Notes under the pieces: generated by a model
Database searches by the model: none
Told to the model about the DNA's origin: nothing
What the model saw: the letters and a program-made list of their open reading frames with translations, nothing else
Source: Volvariella volvacea V23
Lineage: Eukaryota; Basidiomycota; Agaricomycetes; Agaricales; Pluteaceae
Length of the DNA: 64,000 nt
Assembly (NCBI GenBank): GCA_000349905.1
Contig: KB722744.1
Span: 813,842 to 877,841 of the forward strand
Direction: 5' to 3'
Part shown: piece by piece, positions 22,225 to 34,607 of the stretch
Numbering within the stretch: the stretch's first letter is position 1
Layout: each line of letters opens with the position of its first letter
Translations under genes and position numbers: made by a program

Positions 22225-24719
22225 CTACGATTTAATGCCTAGGAACAACAAGCCCCGTCTAGCTATCTCAACCGCCTCTTCTAGGTCCCTTGCGTCCTGT
22301 GTGGTCCACCTAGCCTCAGGCTCCAGGTCCTGCACGACCTTTCCAGCCCTCATAGCACTCTCAAACGCATTCTTCCGAGCATTCAGAGCCGCCATTCGGC
22401 GTGGATCGGAATGTCCAGTGAAGATAATTAAAGCAGTTCGTGATGGTAGAGCGGCGTGGACGTTTTTAAGGTAGCTATTGAGAGCTACTAGAGTGTTTGC
22501 GATCGTCTCCGGCGTAGGTTCTGGTACGGGTTCTGGTGGTGGTCCATCCGCAGAAGCCTTTGGCGTAGTCCCTACCGCGTGCATATCGTCAGCCACAGTT
22601 CATAAATCAACGAGTAGATGAAATCAATGAAACTCAACCTACATCCCAAAATATTGGCGAGACTCAAAAACCTCCCATAGGTGAAGTGATGGGATGGCAT
22701 AACGTTTAATAACCCTTGTAAAACTTCCTCGTCGTTCGTGCACCCTATTGCGGTCGTAGCTTTATTCCCGTGCATCATCGAGGGATTTCCATGGTCCACA
22801 ACTGCAGACTTTATCCCCCCAACCACTCCGCCGACCCTCCTAGTCGACTTGGTCATTCTCTCAAATATCGATTCATAGTCAGTTTTAAACTCTCCAAAGC
22901 CTGGGCCTCCATCCAACTTTTTCTGCAAAAGCTCTAAGCATGCGCGTGCGTCCTCTTCCGGATCATGGCCGCCTTCGCCACGCGTTTGGATCTCGCGATT
23001 ACACCATTTCTTCGTCAACCATGCAAGTCCGGGTTTGAGGGGTCGTCCGCGGGGATGATGATAGATCACGGCGGTGTCTATACATAGCGGGTGACAGAGT
23101 TTCAACGCCTTGAGGTCTGATTCAAGAGAATGGCCGAGAAGAAGTGGTGTCGGTGGCGAAGTTAGAAGCGCAAGAATCCCTTCCTGGACTTGGCTCAGCG
23201 TTGTAGTAATAGGAGCTAGTGCCTCTTCAGTGATGCCTGACCACCTGGAAAAGCAAAGTAAGCATCTCTCTGACTAATTGGACACTCGATCCGATGCTTG
23301 TCGGCTCACCTCGTTAGATAATCTACCACGGGCATAGATGGTTTGACCAATTGGTCGTACACCACCTGTCCTGTGTGGAAATCAATTACACATACTCTAG
23401 CCAGTTCTTTCCCGGCCTCCGTCAAGCACTGGAATAGCAAACGGATGAATAAAACGTACGTCTTGTGGCGTAAAGAAAAACGCTTACCATTTCACAATCA
23501 ATAGCATAAATCTTTCGTCCCTCTCCTTGCTGTGTCACTGCCGGCTCAGGTGTTTCGATCCACCCCTCGGGCTTCTCAAACACATCAGCCATGTACGACG
23601 GGATCGGATAGTCATTTTCAATCATTTGTTCCAGCGTCAGCCTATACTGCATAGGATCCTTGACGTTTCCCTGTTCTGCTGTAGCAATACCCCAAAAGTA
23701 CAAATCAGCATAACCGCCCCAATAGATGTGCGCCAAATACACGGAGAAATGGGTAACGTACAAGCCAGCCTTTGTGCTATCCTCTTTTTCTTTTCTTCAG
23801 CGCTAACCGGGCCATTGAAGAATGTGCTCAGAGCGCTGTGCATGCGCGTCTGGTCTCCCGGAGCGCGGGTTGGACAGGCATGACTGAAGGTAGATGCTAC
23901 GAAAGGCACGCCAGGTGACAAGCCCATTGCTGTTCCCGATGCTGTTGGTGTTATCGCCCTCGACGGGAGCGGGATGCCCTGTGGAAGGTTTGGGTTGACA
24001 AAAGCCGAGCTTGGGATTGGTGGGAGCGATATGAGTTCAGGTGTGATACCGGGAACTAGTAGAGCCACTACTTTGGTTATAAGGTGCGCGTTCTGTGGAA
24101 TGGAAGTGGTATTAGACGCTTGCTGACGCGTCCCTTTGGAGATGGGGGACACATACGTCGATGCGTAGCCAGTTGGGCGGTGGAGCGTCTGCTATGAGGT
24201 GGAGCACGAGCTCCCGTATTTCCTGCCATCAACAGCATTTAACGCGCGCATACAGCTTCAGTGGCAAGACACACCTCAATCCCAATCGCATGATGGCGCT
24301 TGGTGATCTCGCCGTTGGAATACATAAAGCGCGGTTGGGCCGCCTATCCGTTCACAGCACGACAGTGGCAGACAGAGCGGGCACACGAGGCAGAGAATCA
24401 CCGAACATCCATGGATTAAACACCACAAAAAGCTCAAAAGCGAGAGAAATACACACACATCGAGCTTCACCTCCGCCTTCTTCGCCTTCTTCTGTTTCCG
24501 CTTTTCGACTTTTGTCCATCCCTCCCCCTCTTCCTCTCTCCCATGGCCATGGCCATGACCGCTGCTCATACCCGCCGGTGGCCCTCCAGCTGGAGCAAGG
24601 TCGCTGTGCACCGCTTCAACGATTTGAGTTGTTTGAGATATTGTTGCTTGCGAGGTTATCCTAACTTTTTTATTTTGTGGAGTTGAAGGGCTGCTGTCGG
24701 GCCCTTTTGCTCGCTTCAT
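22225..24719 (-). CDS. REX1: REX1-type DEDDh RNA 3'-5' exonuclease
   Basis: Rex1/Rnh70-family nuclease of the nucleus that trims the 3' ends of 5S rRNA, 25S/5.8S precursors and some tRNAs. Several exons. In order: a polar, lysine-rich N-terminus (EKRKQKKAKKAEVKLD), the family block FMYSNGEITKRHHAIGIE with EIRELVLHLIADAPPPNWLR, NAHLITKVVALLVPGITPEL, MIENDYPIPSYMADVF, then the exonuclease domain with IYAIDCEM (Exo I: D and E), GHSLESDLKALKL (Exo II Asp) and HDPEEDARACLELLQKKL (Exo III His and Asp). All catalytic residues are there. A C-terminal region after the domain includes TALIIFTGHSDPRRM and ends at 22225. The start is the ATG at 24717-24719; the two codons upstream in frame are not ATG. 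It lies tail-to-head behind the RBR ligase gene (gap 297 bp). Confidence 0.92.
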
Positions 24720-25016
24720 GACCACCTCTCAATTTGGGGTGAAGGACTTTGGGAGAGAGGTGCTTATTTGGATATGTTGTGCAAGGGCTTCATGAGACGC
24801 TCGGAGATAGACGAGCGCTAAACTAGTTTGAAATTGATACGTGTTTTCTGTATGGTGATGGTTGGTTAATACACCGTGCCCGCAGAGACGGTGGAATGTA
24901 TTAAGTATACAGCCAGAAGGAGTAGCAATAGTAGCATTTGTATTTGATGATAACAACAGAGGGAAGGAGTTCAAGATGGGAGCGATGCACAACTGGAGTT
25001 CACGGATCACAGGAGA

Positions 25017-27171
25017 TTAAAACTCTGCTGTTACCTCCGAGTCAAAACCGTCAACAGCAACGTTCCACTGCCATCTCCCTTCTAAGAATCCTTGCGCAGT
25101 ATCTTCTAATACAATCTCGTTACGCTTTTGAACATACACCTGGAAGCACGGACATTATGAGTTCCTGGTAAGTGACGGATGGCGAGCAAGTGAACGTACA
25201 GTCTTATCGGTCACTTTCTGGCGCAGTGTTGGGATCTTTTCGGGTTCGATGGGAGATTCTAGCAGTTCAGATAGATCCTCGACAGCCTTCTCCAGGTCTC
25301 GCTGGTTGTCCTCGTACAGCTCCTTCTGGTTCCCTTTGGCGAGGTAGTATGCCATAGCGTAAGTCCACTTCAATGTCATGCGACACTTCTCCACCTCTTC
25401 GACAGCCTTCTTCATGAATTGGACCTGTACGCCTTGTCAACACACATAGGACGCGAGGAGGTCGGGCAGCACGAACCTCAATCCAAGTCAAAGCAGATGT
25501 GATCTGCATTTCCTCCATCTTCTTCTCCGTCTTTGCATACAGCTCCACTGAGAGTTTTGCTGATTGTTCATGATTTGCCCAACGGTTGTAGTACTGCACC
25601 GCGTATCATGAGTGCCTGACCTCTAGTGTGGCTGGAGGACTTACGTGGAGATAGCGCTCCAAGGATGCACGACTCTTACTCTGAGCGTCACGCGCATCGA
25701 CTCCTGCTTTCTCATCATATCGGTTGCACGAGTACCATGCGGTCCCGTGCTCGCTCCAAGGGCCCATACACACCCAGCAAAACTCGTGTTTGCACTTCTT
25801 GCACGTCATATGGCTGCCACATGGTCACATCAACAACCACGTATAGGAGACAAAAAAAGGCCCACATACTTGCAACCACCATTCTTCTCAATCGTACTCT
25901 GACAATTACTGCACTCCTTTGTGTTGCTCTTGATCCAGTTCGCCGTCTCACTGTCATCCCGACATTTCTTCAACCACATGCGTGCAACGACGCACACAAT
26001 AGGCCGATGGTCGCTTTCAATGTTGCATCCGAAACAAAACTTGTGCTCCTTTCCTGCAAGCCCCGGCCCGTCCGCCTGGGTTTGTGAAGACGGCGTCGAT
26101 CCGCCAATCCCCCGCGCACCACAGCTAACAATAGGGACCACGGTCGTCAAGCTAGACTTTGACGCTCCTGAAGGACATGATACGGTATTTGTGCACCCCG
26201 GGTATGGACAATACTTGAGATTGACGTTGGAGCCGACGAAATGTCGGATGGTGAGTTCATGGAAGCGCTTAAGCGTGTGATCATTGGCTTCTCGCTCGCT
26301 TGGGTCGCTTGCCTCGGGTGAGAGGACGGTTCGGACGAATGAGTCAGGGGAGATAATCCCGCATCCCTCAGCCATGCACCGTATGGCATGTTCACCCTCA
26401 TCGTTGATTTTGGACGAAAAGTAAGCCGTCCAGCAACCGGAGCAGTAAGTATGAGAACAATCGAGTGCGTATGTCGTCAACGTGGGAGAATCATCGAAAC
26501 AAATAGGGCACATAAAGTTCTCGGCCTTTGGCGCTGCATTAACAACAGCTCTGGGGATGATAAATGAGGAGGTAGGTGATAGAGTGGGAGATTTAGCGGA
26601 GGATGAGGATTTGGAACCGGAAGATAAGCCAAGTAATTTGGAGCCCGTGCTTCTCGAGGAGTTGCGTCTTCCTGAGCTAGTTTGGGTCCGGCTAGGAGAA
26701 GCTTGAGGCTCAGGAAGGGTAATTCCGGCGGCTACGAGGACTTTAGAGGGGTTATCCATGTATTGCTCAATCAAACGTTCCTTGTTCCAGGAGGAATGTC
26801 GGAGGAGTAGTGCAGCCATGCTCGACTTGTAAACGATTTAACTACAGGGTTTGCTAGGGTAGAACGGAAGACTACTCACGTCAACGCCTAGGATACCGCA
26901 GATATGGTCAATATCCTTTGCCATGAGTTGCTCCACCTCCTCCTGACTAAGGGACGTATAATCGATCTCATAAGCCTTGCGCTTCCCCTTGGGAGCCACC
27001 TTGAAATCGTCTACGTCCATGTCGTCTTCTGACTCACTATAGACTAAGGAGGAAGGGACGAGTGGTCAATTGAGAATTCAACATGGCCGGGGCTGGTGGC
27101 ATACCCTCTTGAGTATCCATCTCATCGAGGTACTCATCATCGCCATCGGAGTATTCGTAATCGGACGACAT
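25017..27171 (-). CDS. Ariadne-type RBR E3 ubiquitin-protein ligase
   Basis: RBR ligases take ubiquitin from an E2 on RING1 and pass it through a RING2 cysteine to the substrate; Ariadne members work with neddylated cullins. Seen in order: an acidic N-terminus ([18 protein letters not shown]), a UBA-like segment ([19 protein letters not shown]), a Ser-rich linker, RING1 (CPICFDDSP .. [11 protein letters not shown] .. CMAEGC), the IBR (YCPYPGC .. [16 protein letters not shown]), RING2 ([20 protein letters not shown] .. FCWVCMGPW) with the catalytic Cys in NGGCKY, and the Ariadne domain (SWSEHG-type linker, [47 protein letters not shown]-like [18 protein letters not shown]). Gene length and order match human ARIH1 and the fungal orthologues. 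The IBR carries a long insert (about [13 protein letters not shown]). Divergent from lysyl-tRNA synthetase across 759 bp. Confidence 0.93.
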
Positions 27172-27930
27172 GACGGCTGAGGTGCTGGTGGTCGGGGCTG
27201 GTGAGGGGGATCGATAAAAGCAGTAGAAAAGAGGCGCGTCGGTGGAATTGGTAAGACGTTACTCGACCGAGTCCCTTTGCTTTAAGTCCTGCCGGCACGT
27301 GACTACCACCCTCTACCCGGGCGGCGTTGGCACTCGAACGGAGTCACCTCGACGCAATGTCTCGACGATTCAGGGCGCAGAAAGCCCGACTAAATTTATT
27401 TCCAAAGGACTACCACGCTTGCAAGGCCTGGAGTGCGGGCTGCGGTGCTCTCTAGCCTAGTTTCGACAGAATGTGACTCGGAAAGCACCGCCACTGGTCG
27501 TTGAGGGGCACAAGTCCGCAGGACTGCTGCACGGATCCAGAGGACCAATGTTGTTTGGTCTATCATTTAACTGGGGACTGTCAAAGTCTGGCGACGAATA
27601 TGTACTATAGCGGCCGATTGCGCAAAGCTCTCCTTCATACTGTTCCCTTGCACACCCATAGACTCGTTTGTTATTGTCACTGAAGACATCACAACACGTT
27701 GGTGCAGCAGTGTGCAGTCGATGGGATGATAAGATATGGCAGACGAGAGTAAGTTGAAGAGATAAAGTGGATTTGATCGCGAATAACCAAATCGGGCATC
27801 TCATCGACAAACGTCCAAGTTTGGACAGAAAAACTGGATGCAGAGGCTTCTCCGTCCTTTGCCTCTGCTCAAATACCCCCCCGTCCATCCAAAACCACCA
27901 TTACGCCCCTTCCCCATCTCAACACGACTC
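27172..27930. promoter_or_regulatory. Divergent intergenic region between the RBR ligase (-) and KRS1 (+)
   Basis: Holds both promoters. The 27222-27480 part is GC-rich and has tRNA-like phrases (TGGAATTGGTAAGACG and, on the minus strand, GTTCGAG), but no foldable cloverleaf. A 32-codon ATG frame at 27358 (starting MSRRFRAQKARLNLF) is probably chance or an upstream ORF. A pyrimidine-rich CCCTTCCCCATCTCAACACG precedes the KRS1 ATG. Confidence 0.45.
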
Positions 27931-30162
27931 ATGGCGACCGAAACTACTGGCACCCACAAGGATCCTGTTACTGGCGAGATGATCTCCAAGCAGTACGCTC
28001 AACTCTCTATTTCTCTCCCCATATCGATGGGTATAACCAGATTATCGCAGGGAGCTCAAGCGCAGAGAGAAGCAACGCGCGAAGGAGGCCAGCAAGGCAG
28101 CCAAAGCCGCTGCTGCGCCGCCCCAAGCCAAGGCAACACCTGACGGCAAGGCGGAGGCTGCTATCAATGAGGACGAGCTCAACCCTAATGTGAGTCATAT
28201 TACCCATCTCGGAATGACCTCCAACTTAGCGTTTGCCCACCAGCAATACTACGAGCTTCGTGCTAGACAGATACTGAACTTCAAGCAAACCCAAAACCCG
28301 AACCCATACCCGCACAAGTTCCATGTGACTCGGTCAATCACTTCTTACATTGAGGAGTACGGTCCAGAGGGCAAGGTTCCGGCTGGTACCAAGCTGGATG
28401 GTGTCACTGAGAGCCTTGCTGGACGGGTTCACAACATCCGTGCTAGTGGTGCCAAGCTCAAATTCTACGACCTGCACGGCGAGGGCAAGAAGGTCCAAAT
28501 CATGGCAACCCAACAGTACGTAACGTTTTTGCGCGCATATATGCTGCTCGAGTCACATCTGGAATCCACAGGGACTCTGCAGACCCCGAAAATTTCATCT
28601 CCACCCATGAAATCTTCCGTCGTGGAGACATCGTTGGAGTCACCGGTGTCCCCTCCCGCACCAAGAAGGGTGAACTTAGTATTACCCCAACTTCTATTTC
28701 CCTCCTTGCTCCCAATTTGCACCAATTGCCAAGCTCCCACTTTGGATTGAAGGATCAGGAGACCCGTTATCGCAAGCGATACCTTGATCTCATCATCACT
28801 GAAAATACTCGCAGGATCTTCATTACCCGCTCCAGGATCGTCAACTACATTCGTCGTTTCCTTGACAATCTCGGATTCATGGAGGTTGAGACCCCTATGA
28901 CCTCCATGCTGGCTGGTGGTGCCACTGCCAAGCCATTCATTACCCACCATAACGATTTGAACCTCGATCTCTACCTCCGTATTGCTCCTGAACTCTATTT
29001 GAAGCAATTGGTCGTTGGAGGTTTGGACCGTGTGTACGAAATCGGTCGAGTCTTCCGTAACGAAGGCATCGATTTGACTCATAACCCTGAGTTCACCATC
29101 TGCGAGTTCTACATGGCTTACGCCGACATGGAGGACTTGATGGATATCACTGAAGCTATGTTGGAAGGATTGGTCAAGCAATTGACTGGTGGTTCGACCA
29201 AGCTCACCTACCATCCGGATGGCAACAAGGGACAGGAAGGTGCCCGAACTCTGGAATTGGACTTCCAGAGGCCTTGGAAGAGGTACGATATGATTACGAC
29301 TTTGGAGGAGAAGTTGGGTGTCAAGTTCCCGCCTGGCGAGACTCTGCATACCGATGAGGCGAACAAGTTCCTGAGGGAGCTTTGCGCCAAGGTAACGCGT
29401 CCGATTGTGTTGATATCTAGACATCCTAACGCGAACTTGTCAGCATAACGTCGAATGCAGTGAACCCCGAACCAATGCGCGCTTGCTTGACAAGGTAACA
29501 TTGGTGCCATTGCGAGATTGCAGCAATGCTGACATTGTTGCTAGCTCGTTGGCGAATTCATTGAGCCGCTTTGCGTCTCACCATCGTTCATCGTTGGACA
29601 CCCTCAAGTCATGTCACCACTGGCCAAGTGGCATCGCTCCCGTCCTGGTCTCTGTGAACGTTTCGAGGGCTTCATGTGTGGCAAGGAGTTCTGCAACGCA
29701 TATACCGAGTTGAACGATCCATTTGAGCAACGTTTGAGGTTCGAAGAACAGGTTTGTCTTTTTGGTCGCGTATAAGAGGGTTACTGAGGTGATACGCTTC
29801 TAGGCTAGACAGAAGGAGCAGGGTGATGACGAAGCCCAAGGGATCGACGAGACCTTCATTGATGCGTAGGTGCACAAAGTTTGGATATTATGTGATTGCT
29901 GACGCCGCTCCTTTCAGGCTTGAGCATGGTCTCCCACCAACAGGTGGATGGGGTATCGGTATCGATCGTCTTGTCATGTTCCTTACAGATTCGACAAGTG
30001 AGTTGCGCATTCCTATTCTACTCGTGTCTTGCTTATTGATCCTCTTCAGACATCAAGGAAGTGTTGTTGTTCCCCGCGATGAAGCCTTTGGAGGTTACTC
30101 CAGCACCTCCTCAGGCTAATCCGACAGGTGCTCCTAACCCAGCTCCTTCGGGACAGGTTTAA
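27931..30162 (+). CDS. KRS1: Cytoplasmic lysyl-tRNA synthetase (class II)
   Basis: Charges tRNA-Lys with lysine for cytosolic translation. At least eight exons. In order: a short start ([20 protein letters not shown]), a charged Lys/Ala-rich N-terminal helix ([19 protein letters not shown]) typical of eukaryotic KRS, the OB-fold anticodon domain ([16 protein letters not shown] [20 protein letters not shown]), motif 1 ([20 protein letters not shown]), motif 2 ([20 protein letters not shown] with CEFYMAYAD), [20 protein letters not shown], and motif 3 ([18 protein letters not shown]). It ends in a Pro-rich tail ([20 protein letters not shown]). The start at 27931 is the first ATG and opens the conserved N-terminus. 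Two neighbouring introns flank a tiny exon at 29444-29491 ([17 protein letters not shown]). Codon use is biased towards C/T-ending codons, as expected for high expression. Confidence 0.96.
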
Positions 30163-30337
30163 CTTAAATTGTGTGCACCTGTATGTAGACTTGTAGATTA
30201 GCACAAAAAGCGGAGATTACGCTACCAGTACAGTATAAACTCATACATAGCCCGCAAGGGTTTAATCATAGACGGGAGAGGACACAATGCAATTTATTCT
30301 CAACTCAATTCATGTGCCTACTTGATGTGAATGGTAT

Positions 30338-31179
30338 TTAATCCCCCCAATCCAAGCCAAGTGCAGACTTGTTCTCTCCTCTAACCGCACTCTCCACCGC
30401 CTCCGCCAACTCTCTCAATGCCAAAACGTCCTCGCCAACTTGCCTCTGCGCACCGGAACGGGAACTCGACTCCTTGAGCTCCCTCTCTGTAACGCCCAGC
30501 GCTCGCTCCAACGCGTACTCCCGCTCGGGGCCGCGTTTTTCGTCGAGGGATTTGAGGAGGGACTTGAGGTTGGGGTGGGAGGCGAGGATGGAGCGGATGG
30601 CGGGGGAGGTGGCGATGGCGAGGTATTGGTTGTGTTGGAGGGGCTTGGGGTCGTCGCGTTTGAGGGGGTCCGGGAAGGAGGAGGTATCGGGGATGTAGGG
30701 CCAGTTGAGGGATGTGAGAGGGCGGAGGGGAGGGGGTGGTGGGAGGGGGGTGTCGGAGTCGGGGTCGTCGTTTTGTGTAGGGGGTGGGGAGGGAGGGGAG
30801 GGTTCAGAGGGTGTTGGGTTGGCTGGGGAGATGTGAGATGAGGAGGGGAGAAGGAGGAGGGGAGACGTACTGGGTGGTTGTTGGGAGGATTCTGCGGGGT
30901 TGGATGTGGATGTGGAGGGTTGAAGGGTTTTAGGACAGGTTTCTGTCGAGGTACGATGTTTTAAGTAATGGTCCTAACGGGTATGGAAAAGCAAAGTAAC
31001 CTTTGTGCGATTTGTAGCATGGAACTGAGCAGCTGGGTCTATCAATCAGTTTCCGGTAGGAGTCAGGGATTTGCGATTGAAGGGACTTACTATTCCAATC
31101 GGCACCCAGAACATTTGTATTTGAAGTCTGCTAATTGGCATACTTTGCAGAGGTTGGCCTTTTTCGATTTGGGAGGCAT
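30338..31179 (-). CDS. ZNHIT3: HIT zinc-finger protein, ZNHIT3/Hit1 type
   Basis: ZNHIT3/Hit1 works with NUFIP1/Rsa1 in assembling box C/D snoRNPs. The first exon gives MPPKSKKANLCKVCQLADFK then YKCSGCRLEY; a second gives CSVPCYKSHK and the next begins ETCPKTLQPS, so the HIT finger has its full Cys set split by two introns, as in relatives. A low-complexity Pro/Ser linker follows. The C-terminal helical part reads YLAIATSPAIRSILASHPNL, KSLLKSLDEKRGPEREYALE, RALGVTERELKESSS and, at the very end, LGLDWGD, a conserved ending of basidiomycete homologues. The C-terminal half is GC-rich with G-rich antisense, which creates false + strand frames. Head to head with RPS0. Confidence 0.85.
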
Positions 31180-31670
31180 TTTGAGGGGTTGTAGATAAGG
31201 ACAAATGTTGGACGTCGGGGATATTTTGGTGATGTGCCAAATGCGGAGGTCTGCCGTTAAGAATATGAACGATGCATACAAGCCTGAATGTGCTTGAGAT
31301 CCGTAGTGAAGAAATCTATTGCATTGCTCCTTCACTGCATAGGTGCATTCCACGCATCCAGTATTGCGTCACAGTGGTGGGTGCAAGGAGATAGGGGCTG
31401 GGTGGCGAACGGTACCGTGGGAATTTCAAGTCCATCACAGACAAATCTTACAGCCCACTATCGACATCCACCCCACCCGACCGTTGTCGTCGTTCAAGCC
31501 GATCTCAAGCCCTCAAAAGCTCTAGGGTACGTTCATTCATGTCCGTATTACTCCCTGTCAGCAAGGATGGCCGAAAACTGCGATGTTGCGGGGTGGATGC
31601 GCGATTTTCATTCTGGATGATGAGAAGGCTGATGTACGCTCTTTGCGATTTGCATTGAACAGGTTCAATC
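31180..31670 (+). promoter_or_regulatory. Divergent ZNHIT3/RPS0 promoter and RPS0 5' UTR with an intron
   Basis: The RPS0 leader appears to contain an intron at 31527-31662 (donor GTACGTTC, acceptor TTGAACAG), ending nine bases before the ATG. Leader introns are common in fungal ribosomal protein genes. The intron is 136 nt, longer than the coding introns here. Confidence 0.5.
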
Positions 31671-32680
31671 ATGGCCACTGCCACCAAGCTACCGTCAATC
31701 TTGAGCGCTACCGAGGATGATATTTCCTTGCTGTTGGCTGCCCAAGCCCACATTGGAACAAAAAACTGCGATAAGCAGATGGAGCCTTACGTTTGGAAAC
31801 GAAGGGCGGATGGTGGGGCAAGTTTCCTTTAGGTGGACGAACCGAGAGAGTGACCGAATTTCCCTTCTTGCTTTCCGCAGGTATACATATCATCAACATT
31901 GGAAAAACTTGGGAGAAGTTGGTCTTTGCCGCTCGTATCATTGCTGCAGTCGAGAACCCCAATGATGTTTGCGTTATTTCCGCTCGTCCCTACGGTCACC
32001 GTGCCGTCTTAAAGTTCGCAGCCAACACTGGCGCTCAAGCTATCGCCGGACGTTTCACCCCCGGTTCATTCACCAACTATATCACCCGCTCTTTCAAGGA
32101 GCCCCGTCTCATCATCGTCACAGACCCCCGTGTTGACCACCAAGCTATCCGTGAGGCTTCATACGTCAACATCCCCGTCATCGCTCTATGCGACACCGAT
32201 GCTCCCCTCAAGTTTGTCGACGTCGCCATCCCCACCAACAACAAGTCAAGACACGCTATTGGTCTCATCTGGTGGCTGCTCTGCCGTGAGGTATTGAGAC
32301 TCCGCGGAAGCATCCCCAGAACCAAGGATGGCTGGAACGTTATGGTCGACATGTTCTTCTACAGAGATCCTGAGGAGGTTGAGAAGCAACAACAAGAGGA
32401 GGCCGCCAAGAATGCACCGGTTGAGGGTGCCGCAGACGTTGGTGGTGTTACCGATTGGGATGTGTCAAGTGCACCCCAAGCTGGTGGCATCAACCCTGCT
32501 TTGGTTGGCGATGCTGGTACGTAGATGTTTGCAGATATGGTGTCGAGGAGGTGACTAACACTTGTTTGCTTAGGTGCTCTCGATTGGGCCGAGCCTACCG
32601 CCGGACCATCCGATTGGTCTGCCGAGCCAGCAGGTGCAGGCAGCTGGGGTGCTGACAACACGGGAACCGGTTGGGATTAA
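31671..32680 (+). CDS. RPS0: 40S ribosomal protein S0 (uS2, SA)
   Basis: Small-subunit ribosomal protein needed for 18S rRNA 3' maturation and 40S assembly. Three exons. In order: [20 protein letters not shown] and [20 protein letters not shown], then [80 protein letters not shown], and [20 protein letters not shown]. The acidic C-terminal tail has repeated Trp-Asp/Trp-Ala motifs ([30 protein letters not shown]), the usual SA-tail pattern. Splice joints at 31816 (ADG|IHI) and about 32519 keep the frame. Codons are strongly biased to C-ending forms, in keeping with very high expression. Confidence 0.97.
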
Positions 32681-34607
32681 GCGGTTGTGCATACACTGTC
32701 GTGTTTGACGGAGCGCTTCCGCTTCTGCAGTTGTGGCTAACATGCTTGGAACTACCTACTACATGAGCACCCTTCTCGATCGTCCAATCATGTCCCAAAA
32801 TATGATGTTATGCTTTTTCCTCTGTATAACAGGGCCCATCCACGTTTTCTTCTGATTCCCGCATTCGAATGTGCTATACAAGTGTATTAATGGCTACGTA
32901 TTCATCCGCCGAGGAGTGAAGGAATCACAGGGAAAGTGGACGCCTTGCGGAGTAGCCCAAGTCCAAGTACAGCGATGCGGAGGACCGTCTGACGTTATGG
33001 CGTATTTTGGATGGGCAGTTCTTTTGGACAAGACGTTCTGACCAGTCTGCTGACCTACAATCTGCGCTCATCCACATGGGCAGCATATTGAGCGTGGAGC
33101 TGATTCGGCGATTACAGGACCCCTTTTGCGGCAGTTCCATGCTAACAATCAGCGTGATAAGTACTGACATATCTAACAGAAGTATTCCATTGATGCTGAC
33201 GATGAGTTTGGGTGTGAAGGCGCGTAGTTATGTGGTTTCTCTGCAAGTCAGGATTCAGAGATGCTTATCTGTATTTATTCGTTCAATAGTGAAGCTAGTG
33301 AAGCGCGAACCGTATATGCCGGTATCATACCGAGCGTAAAGTCCTCTCCATCCCGAACTGAATTGGACGCTGCGCTCAATCCTCGTATGTAATAGTAATT
33401 TAAAGCAGAAATCACATGCAAGTGAAAGTGTATAGATTGGTGCCAACTAAATGGAGAGAGCGAATAGGATTTTGTGTGTCCTCGCGGTGCGTTGGAGTTA
33501 ACGCGTTTACGATCTGTGATCAGCAGGTCAACCGATCGTGGAATAAAGGAGGGGTACTGTGCCTTGAGTACTAATAGTACGGAATGCAGATGGGGTTTAT
33601 GCTGCTTATAGTTGATCCTAATTCAAGGATCAGTAGGATCGGCGGTCTGCAAATGAACTGCAAAGTAAGTCAACATACTGCACGCACCACTGGCAGTAAT
33701 CATGACATTGGCGCTTGTGAGTGGAACTTTAGACTTCGAGTCATGATTGATTTCGATCTACCGGCAGTTTCTTGACAGGGCTTCAAGTTGTAAACGCGAG
33801 AGCGAGACCCTAGCAATAGCAAGACCATTGACCTGCCTCGAATGACACTTGCAATATGAATTCCTGAACAATGTAGATTGTTTTGATTGCGGGCTTCCGA
33901 TACCACATAGTACCACATGGTTACGAACCGCCAAAGACCTTTGGAAGACTCGGAGCGTGAAGCCGCAGTAGTGCGAACTCTCAAGTTGGTTGTTACGGTT
34001 TACCGCGAGATCAGTCCGCTGACGTTTGCGCCACGCGTTTTATTGTCCTTACCCCATGTCACATGGCTCCGTTCCGAAAGGTGGAAGGTAAGAAATTTTT
34101 GTTGGAGCTGCTTGTAGCGCCTCAGATGTATTTTTACAGAAAACGCGCAAGAGTTTCGGTCTGGCAATGCGAACGTGATAGGTTGTATGTCGTCTGAGTA
34201 ACACATATCTACAGCGAGAAGAGAACAAGAGAGACCAACTACTAGGCGCCAGACAAATTACAATCAAGGTTTTCTTAATTCCATCCGAAGATCGACGCCA
34301 GGAACCATGAAGGCCAACTGTGAAGTGTAATTATCCCCTATATTTTTCCGCGTGTAGCATGTCCTTCTGACCTTCCAAAGTCAGCACTAGTGTCGGTTTC
34401 CATGTTCCTGGCTTGCATCATCACCGGCTCTCGCTTGCCCTACTCGTTGGAGTTGGTGAGCTGATTCCTTTTGGAAAACAGTATGGATGTGGTGCTCCCA
34501 AGTTGTCTGGGTATAAAAGCTCTATGCAACGTCGCATCAGCTCACCAGAGAGCCCCAGCACCCCTTTGCTGTGCCAGCGGTCGTAAGCCTCAGAACCACA
34601 CACTACA
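32681..34607. other. Intergenic: RPS0 3' flank, then the left arm of the lipase duplication
   Basis: 32681-33390 has no coding signal. From about 33400 onward blocks recur near 36470-37400, for example CCGCTGACGTTTGCGCCACG (34016) against CCGCTGATGTTTGCGCCACG (36906), and GATCAGCAGGTC (33519 and 36559). These conserved blocks upstream of both lipase genes are candidate regulatory DNA. Confidence 0.6.
34511..34519 (+). promoter_or_regulatory. TATA box of lipase 1
   Basis: GTATAAAAG, about 95 nt before the ATG. The duplicate gene has GTATAAAG at the same distance (37386-37393). Confidence 0.65.

Noticed and set aside
27222..27350. Possible tRNA gene (A-box-like TGGAATTGGTAAGACG; minus-strand GTTCGAG)
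   Set aside because: The B-box-like sequence is on the opposite strand and its flanks do not pair into a T-stem; no cloverleaf can be drawn.
30369..30841. Plus-strand open frames over the ZNHIT3 gene
   Set aside because: They are the antisense shadow of GC-rich ZNHIT3 exons, whose minus-strand frame ends in the family-typical LGLDWGD.
31610..31662. Box C/D snoRNA in the RPS0 leader intron (ATGATGA near 31616)
   Set aside because: No CUGA D box at a suitable distance downstream and no terminal stem; the C-box match alone is common by chance.
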